14,488 bases of DNA from Clostridia bacterium (GCA_017462505.1 JAFTQY010000005.1:1-14488); one strand, 5' to 3'. Shown: positions 6,754 through 13,224, counted from the stretch's first letter. Notes: generated by a model from the sequence alone, not told the origin. Made by a program: numbers and translations.

Positions 6754-8607
6754 TTATTGTTCGTACTTGCACAGATAATAGATAGGCAACGCGCTCCAAC
6801 CGTGGCAAAGACTGCCCGCAAAGCCGATAGTGTCTTTCCATCCAAGCTCCGTTTCCCAAAAGGTTGTCGCGCCTGCGTCCAGCATCTTTTTATAACGCGT
6901 TTTGATATCTTGCAGAATAAAGTCTTTGTTTTTTTCGTCCGCTTTAAGCAACGCGTCGTAGTAGAAAGAGCGCATAGACAGGGACGCCTCGATCAGCTCG
7001 TCGCTAAACAGTCGTTTTGCAAAGTCGGTATCCCCAAGCCCGATCAAATACGCAAAGGCGTTGCCGAGCTGGCTGTACCGCTCTTCGCCCGAAAGACAAA
7101 GCTTGTACAAGCCCTTTTCCTGGTTATAGAAATTGCGCTCGATCGCCTGTTTTAAGGTGGTCGTATCCCGTTTTTCGCCCGTCAGTTTTTCAAAATAGTC
7201 GCAGGCGTACACGTACGCGCAGTTCAAGATCAGATCGTAATGGGTGGGGCTTATCCTGCCGCCGTATTCCTGATCGCCATAGCTCCCGTCCGTCCACTCG
7301 TAAAAATTCCAATGCCCTTTGAGCGCGGGGATCAGCCCCGTTTCGTCGATCCGCTTTGCAAACTCGTCCAAAATGCGCCGCACGGTCGGGATCAGCGTTT
7401 TTACCAACCTATCGTCCCGCGCGTACAGCTTATATTCGTAAACTTGCATGGGGAAGATGAGCGAGAAAAAGGGAATGGTATACGGTTTTCCCGACGGGAA
7501 ACAAATATCCAAAAGCCCGTCGTCGCGAAGTCCGTCGGAGATCAGCTGCAAATTCGCGGCGGGAAATTCCGTGCCGTCAAAGGCAAAATACCCGCAAAGC
7601 ATCTGGTTGCGGCTGTCCATGACGTAGAGCGACTGTTCCCGCCAAGGGCAGTCCTCGTAATGGTCGTGCATACAGCAAACGAGGGTATGTACGCAGGTAT
7701 CGTAGATCTGTTGCGAAAGGGGATCGGCAAACGTCCGCGCCCTCTTTTCCAAGGGGTACATGACCTCGTTTAAGCCGATATAGTTAATATCCAGTTCCGT
7801 TTCACATTCGATATCGAGGTATCTGCCAGCCAAGCGGCGGAAAGCGTTGCGGTACTTGTTTTCGCCTGCTTTGGCGACAAATTCTACGCTAAAATCTTGA
7901 CTGCCGTGCAGACGGAGCACTTTGCCCAGCCCCAAATGTTCCCCGTATGCGATCGTGAGTTTTTGTTCTTTCGGGCTGACGAAATCCAGTTCTAAAAACC
8001 CGACCGTTTCTCTTTCCCAAGCGATACGGTAACCGTTTTCGATACGGCTGATGGTAACGGGGGTTCTTCCCGTTAAAACGCAGTTTTTTCTGCCGCGCGG
8101 CTCGGCGGTACATTCGCCTTTTACTTCGCTCTTTTCATACGGCAGGGTGTTTTCCACGGTATTATCGTAAAGGAAAGATAACCCAAGCTGCGTGGTGATG
8201 GTTTTGCAATACCCGTTTTTAAAATTGATATTCTTTCTAGAAAGCATATCCTCGGAGCTTGTTAAAAGGGGGGTATCCCCTTGCAGAATTTCAAACGCCA
8301 AGCCCCGCTCTGCCTCTTTGTAGTTAGAATTTCCTACCCCCAAATACCAAACGGTGATCTTTACCTCGTTTTCCGCCTTACAATACTTGGTGATATCGAC
8401 GCTGTCGTAATATTTGCGGTGGGGGTAATCGGCGCACGCGCCAAACGCCGCCAGCTCGCCGTTGATTTCCACGTTATAAATACTGTCGCAGGCAATATGG
8501 AGAGTCACGTTGCCGTCCGTTTCGGCGTGAAATCCCCCGATAAATTCCGCGTAGCTGTCCTTTTCAATCGGGTCGTTTTGAACCCAGATCCATTTTTGTT
8601 TCATCAT
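6754..8607 (-). CDS. GH78-like alpha-L-rhamnosidase family glycoside hydrolase
   Basis: The 617-aa product starts with a beta-rich region (about 1-285), including a jelly-roll-like segment with LHGSQDF. It continues with a helical (alpha/alpha)6 barrel (about 290-617). The GH78 hallmark is present as EDCPWREQSLYVMD (318-331): D319, E324 and D331 have the same 5 and 12 residue spacing as D567, E572 and D579 of the Bacillus sp. GL1 enzyme RhaB. A late TTFWE (E585) matches the second catalytic glutamate, and HGWSALPIYYL closes the barrel. No signal peptide is visible, so it probably acts in the cytoplasm on imported oligosaccharides. Rhamnose specificity is assumed from the family, and other sugars are possible. 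GAGGTG precedes two adjacent ATGs, and the second (8604) has the better spacing. It is transcribed leftward after the HIRAN gene and its terminator. Confidence 0.85.
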   Translation of the reverse strand: MMKQKWIWVQNDPIEKDSYAEFIGGFHAETDGNVTLHIACDSIYNVEINGELAAFGACADYPHRKYYDSVDITKYCKAENEVKITVWYLGVGNSNYKEAERGLAFEILQGDTPLLTSSEDMLSRKNINFKNGYCKTITTQLGLSFLYDNTVENTLPYEKSEVKGECTAEPRGRKNCVLTGRTPVTISRIENGYRIAWERETVGFLELDFVSPKEQKLTIAYGEHLGLGKVLRLHGSQDFSVEFVAKAGENKYRNAFRRLAGRYLDIECETELDINYIGLNEVMYPLEKRARTFADPLSQQIYDTCVHTLVCCMHDHYEDCPWREQSLYVMDSRNQMLCGYFAFDGTEFPAANLQLISDGLRDDGLLDICFPSGKPYTIPFFSLIFPMQVYEYKLYARDDRLVKTLIPTVRRILDEFAKRIDETGLIPALKGHWNFYEWTDGSYGDQEYGGRISPTHYDLILNCAYVYACDYFEKLTGEKRDTTTLKQAIERNFYNQEKGLYKLCLSGEERYSQLGNAFAYLIGLGDTDFAKRLFSDELIEASLSMRSFYYDALLKADEKNKDFILQDIKTRYKKMLDAGATTFWETELGWKDTIGFAGSLCHGWSALPIYYLCKYEQ

Positions 8608-8627
8608 AAAGCACCTCGTTAAAACAG

Positions 8628-8653
8628 AAAGCCGTTTATTAACAAACGGCTTT
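8628..8653 (-). terminator. terminator after the HIRAN-like gene
   Basis: AAAGCCGTTT (8628-8637) and AAACGGCTTT (8644-8653) form a perfect 10-bp stem with a 6-nt loop. It begins 12 bases downstream of the minus-strand stop codon at 8665. The T-run after it on the minus strand is interrupted (CTGTTTTAAC), so it may be leaky and allow some readthrough into the glycosidase gene. Confidence 0.65.
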
Positions 8654-8664
8654 GGATAGTATGG

Positions 8665-9078
8665 TTAACTGCGAAGATGGGAAAAATCGTCCACGTTTTT
8701 CATAAGCTCCTTGGTGTCGTATACGTAGATACTGCACCCAAAATAATCGTATTCGGGCGAGCCGCCGAGCATTTCGCGGATCTCCCCGTCCAAACAGAAC
8801 CCGTCGCCGAACACGTATTGCAGCTTTTTGGACAGCTCCTTGTCCAGATACCCCAAAACGCGGTTGAGGGATATACTGTAAATATACGTATTGTGCGGAT
8901 ATTTTTTCAACGGAGTATGTACGATCTGCAAATCGTCGCCCTGCGCCGATTGTGCCAAAGCGCCTTGGCGATCCGCCGACGTCACCCCGTTGATTTTGCT
9001 GACGATCGGAAAGGTCAAACCGCTCTTTTTCAATCGCCGCGCAAAAAATTTGTTTTTAAAATACGATCTTAATCCCAT
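8665..9078 (-). CDS. small stand-alone HIRAN-like domain protein
   Basis: This protein of about 137 aa has a short basic N-terminus (RSYFKNKFFARRLKK) followed by a single domain resembling HIRAN. A strand carries FPIVSKINGVTSADRQGAL, then come DDLQIVHTPLKKYPHNTY, a central VLGYLDKELSKKL element like the HIRAN LGYLP-type motif, and a final strand near YFGCSIYVYD. HIRAN domains bind single-stranded DNA ends in helicases such as HLTF and occur alone in some bacteria. Here no helicase or nuclease partner is present, so function is open. An ATG at 9084 is in frame, but the -10 box ends at 9085 and there is no ribosome binding site. The predicted transcription start falls on the ATG at 9078, so a leaderless start there is preferred. 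Confidence 0.62.
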   Translation of the reverse strand: MGLRSYFKNKFFARRLKKSGLTFPIVSKINGVTSADRQGALAQSAQGDDLQIVHTPLKKYPHNTYIYSISLNRVLGYLDKELSKKLQYVFGDGFCLDGEIREMLGGSPEYDYFGCSIYVYDTKELMKNVDDFSHLRS

Positions 9079-9084
9079 ACCCAT

Positions 9085-9113
9085 AGTATAGCACGATTTT
9101 TTGGCTTTGTAAA
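9085..9113 (-). promoter_or_regulatory. sigma-A promoter abutting the HIRAN-like gene
   Basis: On the minus strand TTTACA (9108-9113), a 17-nt spacer and TATACT (9085-9090) form a good promoter. Its -10 box directly touches the first in-frame ATG. A start of transcription about seven bases on lands on the A of the second ATG (9078), implying a leaderless mRNA. Confidence 0.78.
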
Positions 9114-9204
9114 GGGAAAAATGAAAAATAAATCGAAAAAAATTACGGCGGAAGAATACGAAAAAACAACGAAAGAATTCCTTGTGATTTTTTTTGAAAA
9201 AGTA

Positions 9205-9233
9205 TTGCTTTTGCCGATAAAATTTGATACAAT
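9205..9233 (+). promoter_or_regulatory. sigma-A promoter for the UDP-sugar pyrophosphorylase operon
   Basis: TTGCTT (9205-9210), a 17-nt spacer and TACAAT (9228-9233) form a plausible promoter 33 bp upstream of the start codon. The AAGGAG ribosome binding site lies at 9254-9259. Confidence 0.72.
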
Positions 9234-9266
9234 GATAAGCGATAATAAAAGAAAAGGAGCAGGCTT

Positions 9267-10496
9267 ATGACTTACGAACAGGCAAAGAGTTTATTGGAAG
9301 AAAAAGGGCAAACACAGCTCTTGAAATATTACGACGAGCTTACGTGCGAGCAGAAAAAGACGTTGCTTAGCGCAATCGCGGCGATCAACTGGGAATTTGA
9401 GGCCGCGTTGGCTAATCCTACGGATTTGACGGGGAAAGACCGCGAGATCCGCCCGATTAACGGCTTGCGCCATGCAGAGATCGAAAGAAGAAAAGCCGAA
9501 TTTGAAAATATCGGCGTAGAGGCGATCAAGGCTGGCAAGGTTGCGGCGGTGCTCTTGGCGGGCGGTATGGGTACTCGCCTTGGCGTGGACGGGCCTAAGG
9601 GCGCGTACGATATCGGTATCACCAAGCCCTTGTATATTTTCGAGCAGCAAATGCGCAATTTGCAGGACGTGACCAAACAATGCGGCGTGGTTGTGCCTCT
9701 GTATATCATGACGAGCGACAAAAACCACGAGCAAACGACGGCGTTTTGGAAGGAACACGGGTATTTCGGCTACGACGAAAAGGACGTGAAGTTCTTCAAG
9801 CAGGAAATGGCGCCCGCGGTCGATTACGACGGCAAAATTATTTTGGAACGCAAGGATCTGCCCGCTCTTTCCCCCAACGGCAACGGCGGTTGGTTTAGCT
9901 CGTTGAAAAAGGCGGGGCTTGTGGACGATCTGCACGCGCGCGGCGTGGAATGGCTGAATATCTATGCGGTGGATAACGTGTTACAGCGTATCGCCGACCC
10001 CGTATTCGTCGGCGCGACGATCGAAAGCGGCGTAAACTGCGGCGCGAAAGCGATCTTTAAGACGATCCCCACCGAAAAGGTAGGCGTACTTTGTATGGAC
10101 GGCGACAAGCCCGATATCATTGAATATTACGAGCTGACGGACGAAATGGCGAACATGCGCGACGAAAACGGCGATTTGGTGTACAGCTACGGCGTTATTA
10201 TGAACTATCTGTTCCGTCTTTCCAAGCTGGAAGAAGTGGAGGGCAAAAAGATCCCCGTGCATATCGTCGAAAAGAAGATCGAATGTCTTTGCGAGGACGG
10301 CGTGACGAGAAAGCCCGAAAAGGAAAACGGCAAAAAGTTCGAGGCGTTGGCGGTCGATCTCATAAAGCTCATGGGCAGCGTTTTGCCCTACGAGGTCGTG
10401 CGCGAAAAGGAATTTGCGCCCATTAAAAACAAGACGGGCGTGGACAGCGTGGAAAGCGCGCGCGAGCTGTTGAAAATGAACGGAGTGGAACTCTAA
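9267..10496 (+). CDS. UDPGP-family UTP--sugar-1-phosphate uridylyltransferase
   Basis: The 409-aa product belongs to the eukaryotic-type UDPGP family (UDP-GlcNAc pyrophosphorylase/UDP-sugar pyrophosphorylase), which joins UTP and a sugar 1-phosphate to give a UDP-sugar and pyrophosphate in the cytoplasm. Motifs are the nucleotide loop LAGGMGTRLG (97-106) with K111, PNGNGG (203-208), the DN pair at 236-237, EKVGVLC plus EYYEL (270-290), and near the end FAPIKN (383-388) with GVDS. The overall pattern is closest to UDP-GlcNAc pyrophosphorylases, but glucose or galactose 1-phosphate cannot be excluded. The start at 9267 has AAGGAG at good spacing. The stop codon overlaps the next gene's ATG by one base (TAATG), so the two are translationally coupled. 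Confidence 0.93.
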   Translation: MTYEQAKSLLEEKGQTQLLKYYDELTCEQKKTLLSAIAAINWEFEAALANPTDLTGKDREIRPINGLRHAEIERRKAEFENIGVEAIKAGKVAAVLLAGGMGTRLGVDGPKGAYDIGITKPLYIFEQQMRNLQDVTKQCGVVVPLYIMTSDKNHEQTTAFWKEHGYFGYDEKDVKFFKQEMAPAVDYDGKIILERKDLPALSPNGNGGWFSSLKKAGLVDDLHARGVEWLNIYAVDNVLQRIADPVFVGATIESGVNCGAKAIFKTIPTEKVGVLCMDGDKPDIIEYYELTDEMANMRDENGDLVYSYGVIMNYLFRLSKLEEVEGKKIPVHIVEKKIECLCEDGVTRKPEKENGKKFEALAVDLIKLMGSVLPYEVVREKEFAPIKNKTGVDSVESARELLKMNGVEL

Positions 10497-10849
10497 TGGC
10501 GACCGAGCTTGAAGGGAACGTACAGCTCCAACGCTTTATCGCCTTGCTTGCCGATCTCAACCATCAATCGGCGGCGTATTTACAATCGGGCAATGGGGAT
10601 ATCCTGTCCGCGATGAACAAGACGGTGGAGGATATGTACGCGATACAGCGCGTCGGAACGGAGGACGCGTATACCGCGATCGACGACGACATGCAGGCGA
10701 TCTGTAAAAATTTCAACGCGGCGGTGGCGATGATGCAGAGCAACGAAACGTCAAAAATCGATATGGCGACGTTTGTGGCGGTGAAGAAATTCGTGCGGAA
10801 TATTTTCGACGCGACGGTGCGTATCATCCATGCCTACGGCTTGGCGTAA
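10496..10849 (+). CDS. 117-aa helical protein of unknown function
   Basis: I do not recognise this family. The 117-aa product has no signal peptide or membrane segment. It looks mostly helical with acidic and alanine-rich stretches, an N-terminal FIALLADLNHQSAAYL segment, a central AIDDDMQAICKNFNAAVAMM helix and a C-terminal basic-hydrophobic FVAVKKFVRNIFDATVRII helix. This suggests a small helical bundle that could pair with a partner. Its ATG overlaps the stop codon of the UDPGP gene by one base and it has no independent promoter, so it is made together with that enzyme. A strong terminator follows it. A role as a subunit or modulator of the pyrophosphorylase is only a guess from coupling. 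Codon use matches the neighbours, so it appears genuine. Confidence 0.75.
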   Translation: MATELEGNVQLQRFIALLADLNHQSAAYLQSGNGDILSAMNKTVEDMYAIQRVGTEDAYTAIDDDMQAICKNFNAAVAMMQSNETSKIDMATFVAVKKFVRNIFDATVRIIHAYGLA

Positions 10850-10863
10850 AAACGGTTAAAAAA

Positions 10864-10899
10864 ATAAAAACCACCCAGATATCGGGTGGTTTTTATTTT
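10864..10899 (+). terminator. strong Rho-independent terminator
   Basis: ATAAAAACCACCC (10864-10876) pairs perfectly over 13 bp with GGGTGGTTTTTAT (10884-10896) around a 7-nt loop, followed by more T's. It begins 14 bases after the stop codon of the 117-aa gene and ends the UDPGP operon. The minus-strand reading also has a T-run. Confidence 0.92.
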
Positions 10900-10916
10900 T
10901 CAGGCATAGCCCTAGT

Positions 10917-10944
10917 CATACCGTTCAACATGCTATTCGGTATG
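10917..10944. repeat. mini inverted repeat made of element tips
   Basis: CATACCG (10917-10923) and CGGTATG (10938-10944) face each other across 14 bp, immediately left of the complete repeat element at 10947. The arms match the terminal sequence of that element, so this looks like a reduced or decayed copy of its two ends. Confidence 0.45.
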
Positions 10945-10946
10945 CT

Positions 10947-11110
10947 TGTCATACCGAGCGGAGCAACTCTATTGCGAAGTCGAGCGTATCTCTTTATAAA
11001 TCTTCACCGCACTTATTCACTTTTTCCTCTTACTTATTACTTTTTTAAGATACACTCCACTCGCTACGCTCGGTTTGGCTACGCCAAATCGTAGGCTGAG
11101 CGGTATGACA
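10947..11110. repeat. inverted-repeat element, complete copy C (MITE-like)
   Basis: The element runs from TGTCATACCGAGCG to GAGCGGTATGACA. The tips are inverted, and the interior is the same as in copies A and B (TTATAAATCTTCACCGCAC, CTTATTCACTTTTTCCTC, CTTATTACTTTTTTAAGATA, CTCCACTCGCTACGCTCGG). It is 164 bp long, slightly larger than copy A because of extra GC-rich sequence beside each tip. No coding capacity is visible. Together with the terminator and the flanking hairpin it fills the gap between two operons. Confidence 0.75.
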
Positions 11111-11140
11111 TTTCTGCTCATCGATAAAGCTCTACCGAAG

Positions 11141-11173
11141 CACGCGGCTATCGCGTGGTTGTTCTTTTGTTTT
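11141..11173 (+). terminator. hairpin with T-rich tail, possible terminator next to copy C
   Basis: CACGCG and CGCGTG (11141-11157) form a 6-bp stem with a 5-nt loop, followed on the plus strand by a T-rich stretch up to the stop of the DUF4363 gene. No plus-strand gene lies just upstream, and on the minus strand the T-run is missing. A related but mismatched sequence follows repeat copy B, so it may belong to the repeat rather than to a gene. Confidence 0.4.
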
Positions 11174-11175
11174 TT

Positions 11176-11553
11176 TTAAAAGATATTCTTCACGTCGAAG
11201 TTGTAAGAATGGGGGATCGCGTCCGTCAAGCCGATCAAAACTTCGATTTTCGGCAATGCCCCCTCGTTGTCGTCTAAATACAAAAACCCGATCGCCTCGT
11301 TTAACTGAAAATCGATTTCCTGCAACGCGCCGTGGGGCAACCAAAAATGTAAGGTTTCTTTCTTCTTATCCCAAAAACTGCGCGCGGCAACGCCGTCGTT
11401 GTAGGTCGCCGTGCCAAGCTCCGTCTTTTCGTGCAAGGTTTCAAACGCGGAGCGGAGCTCGTCAAAGGTTTTGTCCACGCGGTAGCTTTCATAAAAGGAA
11501 ACGCCCAAAATCAAACCGAGCGTAATAAAAATGCTTGCAATCGTCCGTATCAT
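11176..11553 (-). CDS. DUF4363 family protein
   Basis: The 125-aa product has an N-terminal hydrophobic segment (about 3-20) that would anchor it in the membrane or act as an uncleaved signal. It is followed by a helical, charged domain (TFDELRSAFETLHEK, SFWDKKKETLHFWLPHGALQEIDFQLNEAIGFL, ALPKIEVLIGLTDAIP). This layout matches DUF4363 proteins, which are commonly found beside DUF421 genes in Clostridia. Their function is unknown. It starts 10 nt after the DUF421 stop codon, and its AAGGAGG ribosome binding site begins within that stop codon, so the pair should be translated together. No obvious minus-strand terminator follows. Confidence 0.78.
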   Translation of the reverse strand: MIRTIASIFITLGLILGVSFYESYRVDKTFDELRSAFETLHEKTELGTATYNDGVAARSFWDKKKETLHFWLPHGALQEIDFQLNEAIGFLYLDDNEGALPKIEVLIGLTDAIPHSYNFDVKNIF

Positions 11554-11563
11554 AAACCCTCCT

Positions 11564-12250
11564 TTACCACAGCGGCTGTTCCCAAGCTAGCGACAGGACC
11601 TGATAGGCTTTTCCCTTTTTTTGCAGGTATACCTTTCCGTTTCCGTCCACGGTCATGATCAGCACCTTTTTTTCGTCCTTACAACCGTTTCGTCTCAACA
11701 CGTCTAGGTAGTAATCGGTATTTTTCCCCGTTTTTTCGACGTTCTTTTGATCGAATTTTCCCTCGTTGACAAGTACGATCGGCAGGGACGTTTGCAGGTC
11801 TTGATAATCCTTTTTCGGCAGAGCGGAAAACGCGCCCTCCGCCTCGTACAAGGCGTATTCGATCGCGTCCAAGGCGAAATACCCCTCGACGCGCAAGCTT
11901 TCGATCAAGTCTGAAACGTTGAGGTTGTTTTTCTTTAACTGCGAATCGTCCACGCCGTTTTTATTGAGAACGATACTGGGCGTGCCGCTGATAACGGGTT
12001 TTAAAGCGGCAACCTTCAAATCGATCAAACACACGATCTGGTGCATTAAAAACACCGTCAAAATGGCGACTACGCCGTACAAAAGGGGAATGGAATTGTC
12101 CGCCATGGGGATACAGGCAAGCTCGGAAATAATAAGGGTGATGACCAGCTCGTAGGGTTGCATTTCCCCGATCTGGCGTTTGCCCATCAGCCGCATAATG
12201 GCGAGCAGCGTAATAAAAATAATCGTCGTTCTGATAAAAATCAAGCCCAT
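11564..12250 (-). CDS. DUF421 (YetF-like) membrane protein
   Basis: Three membrane segments are followed by a cytoplasmic domain. The first segment carries IRTTIIFITLLAIMRLMGKR. The family mark RLMGKRQIGEMQPYELV comes next, then a second and third segment up to about residue 90. The C-terminal part has the YetF fold marks GTPSIVLNKNG, DLIESLRVEGYF and IEYALYEAEGAFSALPKK. The biochemical role of the family is unsettled; some members are linked to spore or envelope functions. The start is uncertain: an ATG at 12250 gives 228 aa beginning just before the first membrane segment, while a TTG at 12301 would add 17 residues. Neither has a good ribosome binding site. It is the first gene of a two-gene leftward operon with DUF4363 and is divergent from folT. 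Confidence 0.88.
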   Translation of the reverse strand: MGLIFIRTTIIFITLLAIMRLMGKRQIGEMQPYELVITLIISELACIPMADNSIPLLYGVVAILTVFLMHQIVCLIDLKVAALKPVISGTPSIVLNKNGVDDSQLKKNNLNVSDLIESLRVEGYFALDAIEYALYEAEGAFSALPKKDYQDLQTSLPIVLVNEGKFDQKNVEKTGKNTDYYLDVLRRNGCKDEKKVLIMTVDGNGKVYLQKKGKAYQVLSLAWEQPLW

Positions 12251-12305
12251 ACGGACATTTTGCGTGAAAGGGGCAAAAAATATTCGTAAAACTTTGTGCA
12301 AACGC

Positions 12306-12334
12306 TTGCGTTTGCCAGAGAATAGGCGTATAAT
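12306..12334 (+). promoter_or_regulatory. sigma-A promoter for the THF riboswitch-folT unit
   Basis: TTGCGT (12306-12311), a 17-nt spacer and a perfect TATAAT (12329-12334) would start transcription near 12341, just before the THF aptamer. It overlaps the alternative TTG start region of the divergent DUF421 gene. Confidence 0.75.
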
Positions 12335-12344
12335 AAATACACAA

Positions 12345-12456
12345 AGTAAGAGTAGCCTTTGGCGCGTAAAGTGTCACCGAACGGGACGTTGTCGGTGAAC
12401 GAAAGGGAGCGAAAATCTTCTTCGTCTTTCTGCGGTGTCGGGGCGCGTCCGCTACG
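12345..12456 (+). ncRNA. tetrahydrofolate (THF) riboswitch
   Basis: The conserved THF aptamer blocks appear in order: GAGTAG (12350-12355), GCGCGTAAAGTG (12362-12373), CACCGAACGGGACGTTGTCGG containing the P3 stem CACCG/CGGTG (12375-12397), GAACGAAAGGGAGCG (12397-12411), GCGGTG (12432-12437) and GCGTCCGCT (12445-12453). It lies between a sigma-A promoter and a folate transporter gene, which is the usual association in Firmicutes. Ligand binding is expected to lower folT expression. Confidence 0.88.
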
Positions 12457-12539
12457 AAAGGCAGCATACGTGTCGCGATGAAACGCGAAAAACGCCTGCT
12501 GTGCACACCATTTGCGGACCTCTCAACGGGAGGTTTTTT
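12447..12539 (+). terminator. THF riboswitch expression platform: terminator overlapping the folT ribosome binding site
   Basis: ACCTCT (12518-12523) pairs with GGAGGT (12529-12534) and is followed by a T-run, forming a short terminator. The 3' arm contains GGGAGG, which is also the folT ribosome binding site, so the same hairpin could stop transcription and hide the start signal. GTCCGC at the end of the aptamer (12447-12452) is exactly complementary to GCGGAC at 12514-12519, whose last two bases lie in the terminator stem. This offers an antiterminator that ligand binding would break. A small CGCG/CGCG hairpin lies between (12474-12487). Confidence 0.68.
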
Positions 12540-12542
12540 ATT

Positions 12543-13151
12543 ATGTTAGAGGTTTCTACGAAAGAGAAGAAACAAACGCCTTTGTGGAAAAAGCTGCTCT
12601 TTGGCGCGCTTGCCGAAAAGAAAGCCAGTCAAAAAATCGCGTATACCGCGGTGGTTACGGCGTTTGTCGTGGTGTCGAACATGTTCGAGTTTAAGCTGGC
12701 GGAAACGCAGTTTTCCCTGACGGTGTTCGCGTCGGCGCTTGCGGGTATCTTGATCGGTCCGCTCTTTGGCGGCGCAGCTTGTTTTTTGGGGGATCTGGTC
12801 GGATTTTTATATAATGCGGGCGGGTTTGCCTATCTGCCGTGGATCGGCATTTCGTTAGCGGCGATCGCCTTTTTGTCGGGCTTGATCGTCGGCGGCTTGA
12901 AAGCGAACCAAACTTGGTTTTTATACGTAAAACTGGCGCTTGTCTGCGTGCTGACCTTTTTGCTCTGCACGGTGGCGATCAATACCACGGCGTTTTGGTT
13001 GCTGTATTCTAAGGTCAGCTACTGGAAATACCTCGTCAGCCGTCTGTTTATCCAAGGGCAAATTTGGAACAGCCTTGTCAACTACGTATTGCTTTTTATC
13101 GCCGTGCCCGCGCTCAACCGTATCAAACCGTTGAAAATCCGTATCCGTTGA
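12543..13151 (+). CDS. folT: folate ECF transporter S component FolT
   Basis: This 202-aa membrane protein has a lysine-rich cytoplasmic N-terminus (1-30) and six hydrophobic segments. The family-like stretch FASALAGILIGPLFGG (62-77) followed by FLGDLVGFLYNAGG (81-94) and the C-terminal SRLFIQGQIWNSLVNYVLL (166-184) match folate-specific ECF S components. FolT binds folate in the membrane and works with a shared ECF ATPase/T module, not encoded here. The upstream THF riboswitch independently supports folate as substrate. The ATG at 12543 is set by GGGAGG nine bases upstream. An in-frame upstream ATG at 12435 lies inside the riboswitch and is rejected. A terminator follows about 17 nt after the stop. 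Confidence 0.9.
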   Translation: MLEVSTKEKKQTPLWKKLLFGALAEKKASQKIAYTAVVTAFVVVSNMFEFKLAETQFSLTVFASALAGILIGPLFGGAACFLGDLVGFLYNAGGFAYLPWIGISLAAIAFLSGLIVGGLKANQTWFLYVKLALVCVLTFLLCTVAINTTAFWLLYSKVSYWKYLVSRLFIQGQIWNSLVNYVLLFIAVPALNRIKPLKIRIR

Positions 13152-13168
13152 CCTAAAATCATAAAATG

Positions 13169-13201
13169 AAAAAATCGTCGAGTTCTACTTGACGGTTTTT
13201 T
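13169..13201 (+). terminator. folT terminator
   Basis: AAAAAATCGTC (13169-13179) pairs with GACGGTTTTTT (13191-13201), including one T-G wobble, around an 11-nt loop. The T-run continues as TATTATT. Its 3' half contains the -35 box of the next promoter. Confidence 0.85.
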
Positions 13202-13217
13202 ATTATTATGCTATAAT
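13189..13217 (+). promoter_or_regulatory. sigma-A promoter for lgt-pncB, overlapping the folT terminator
   Basis: TTGACG (13189-13194), a 17-nt spacer and a perfect TATAAT (13212-13217) give a strong promoter with transcription starting near 13225. The -35 box lies in the loop and 3' arm of the folT terminator, so the two signals share DNA. Confidence 0.85.
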
Positions 13218-13224
13218 AATAAAT

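Noticed and set aside
12435..12542. N-terminal extension of FolT by 36 residues
   Set aside because: It would translate the THF riboswitch, including its terminator. The GGGAGG and the family N-terminus support 12543.
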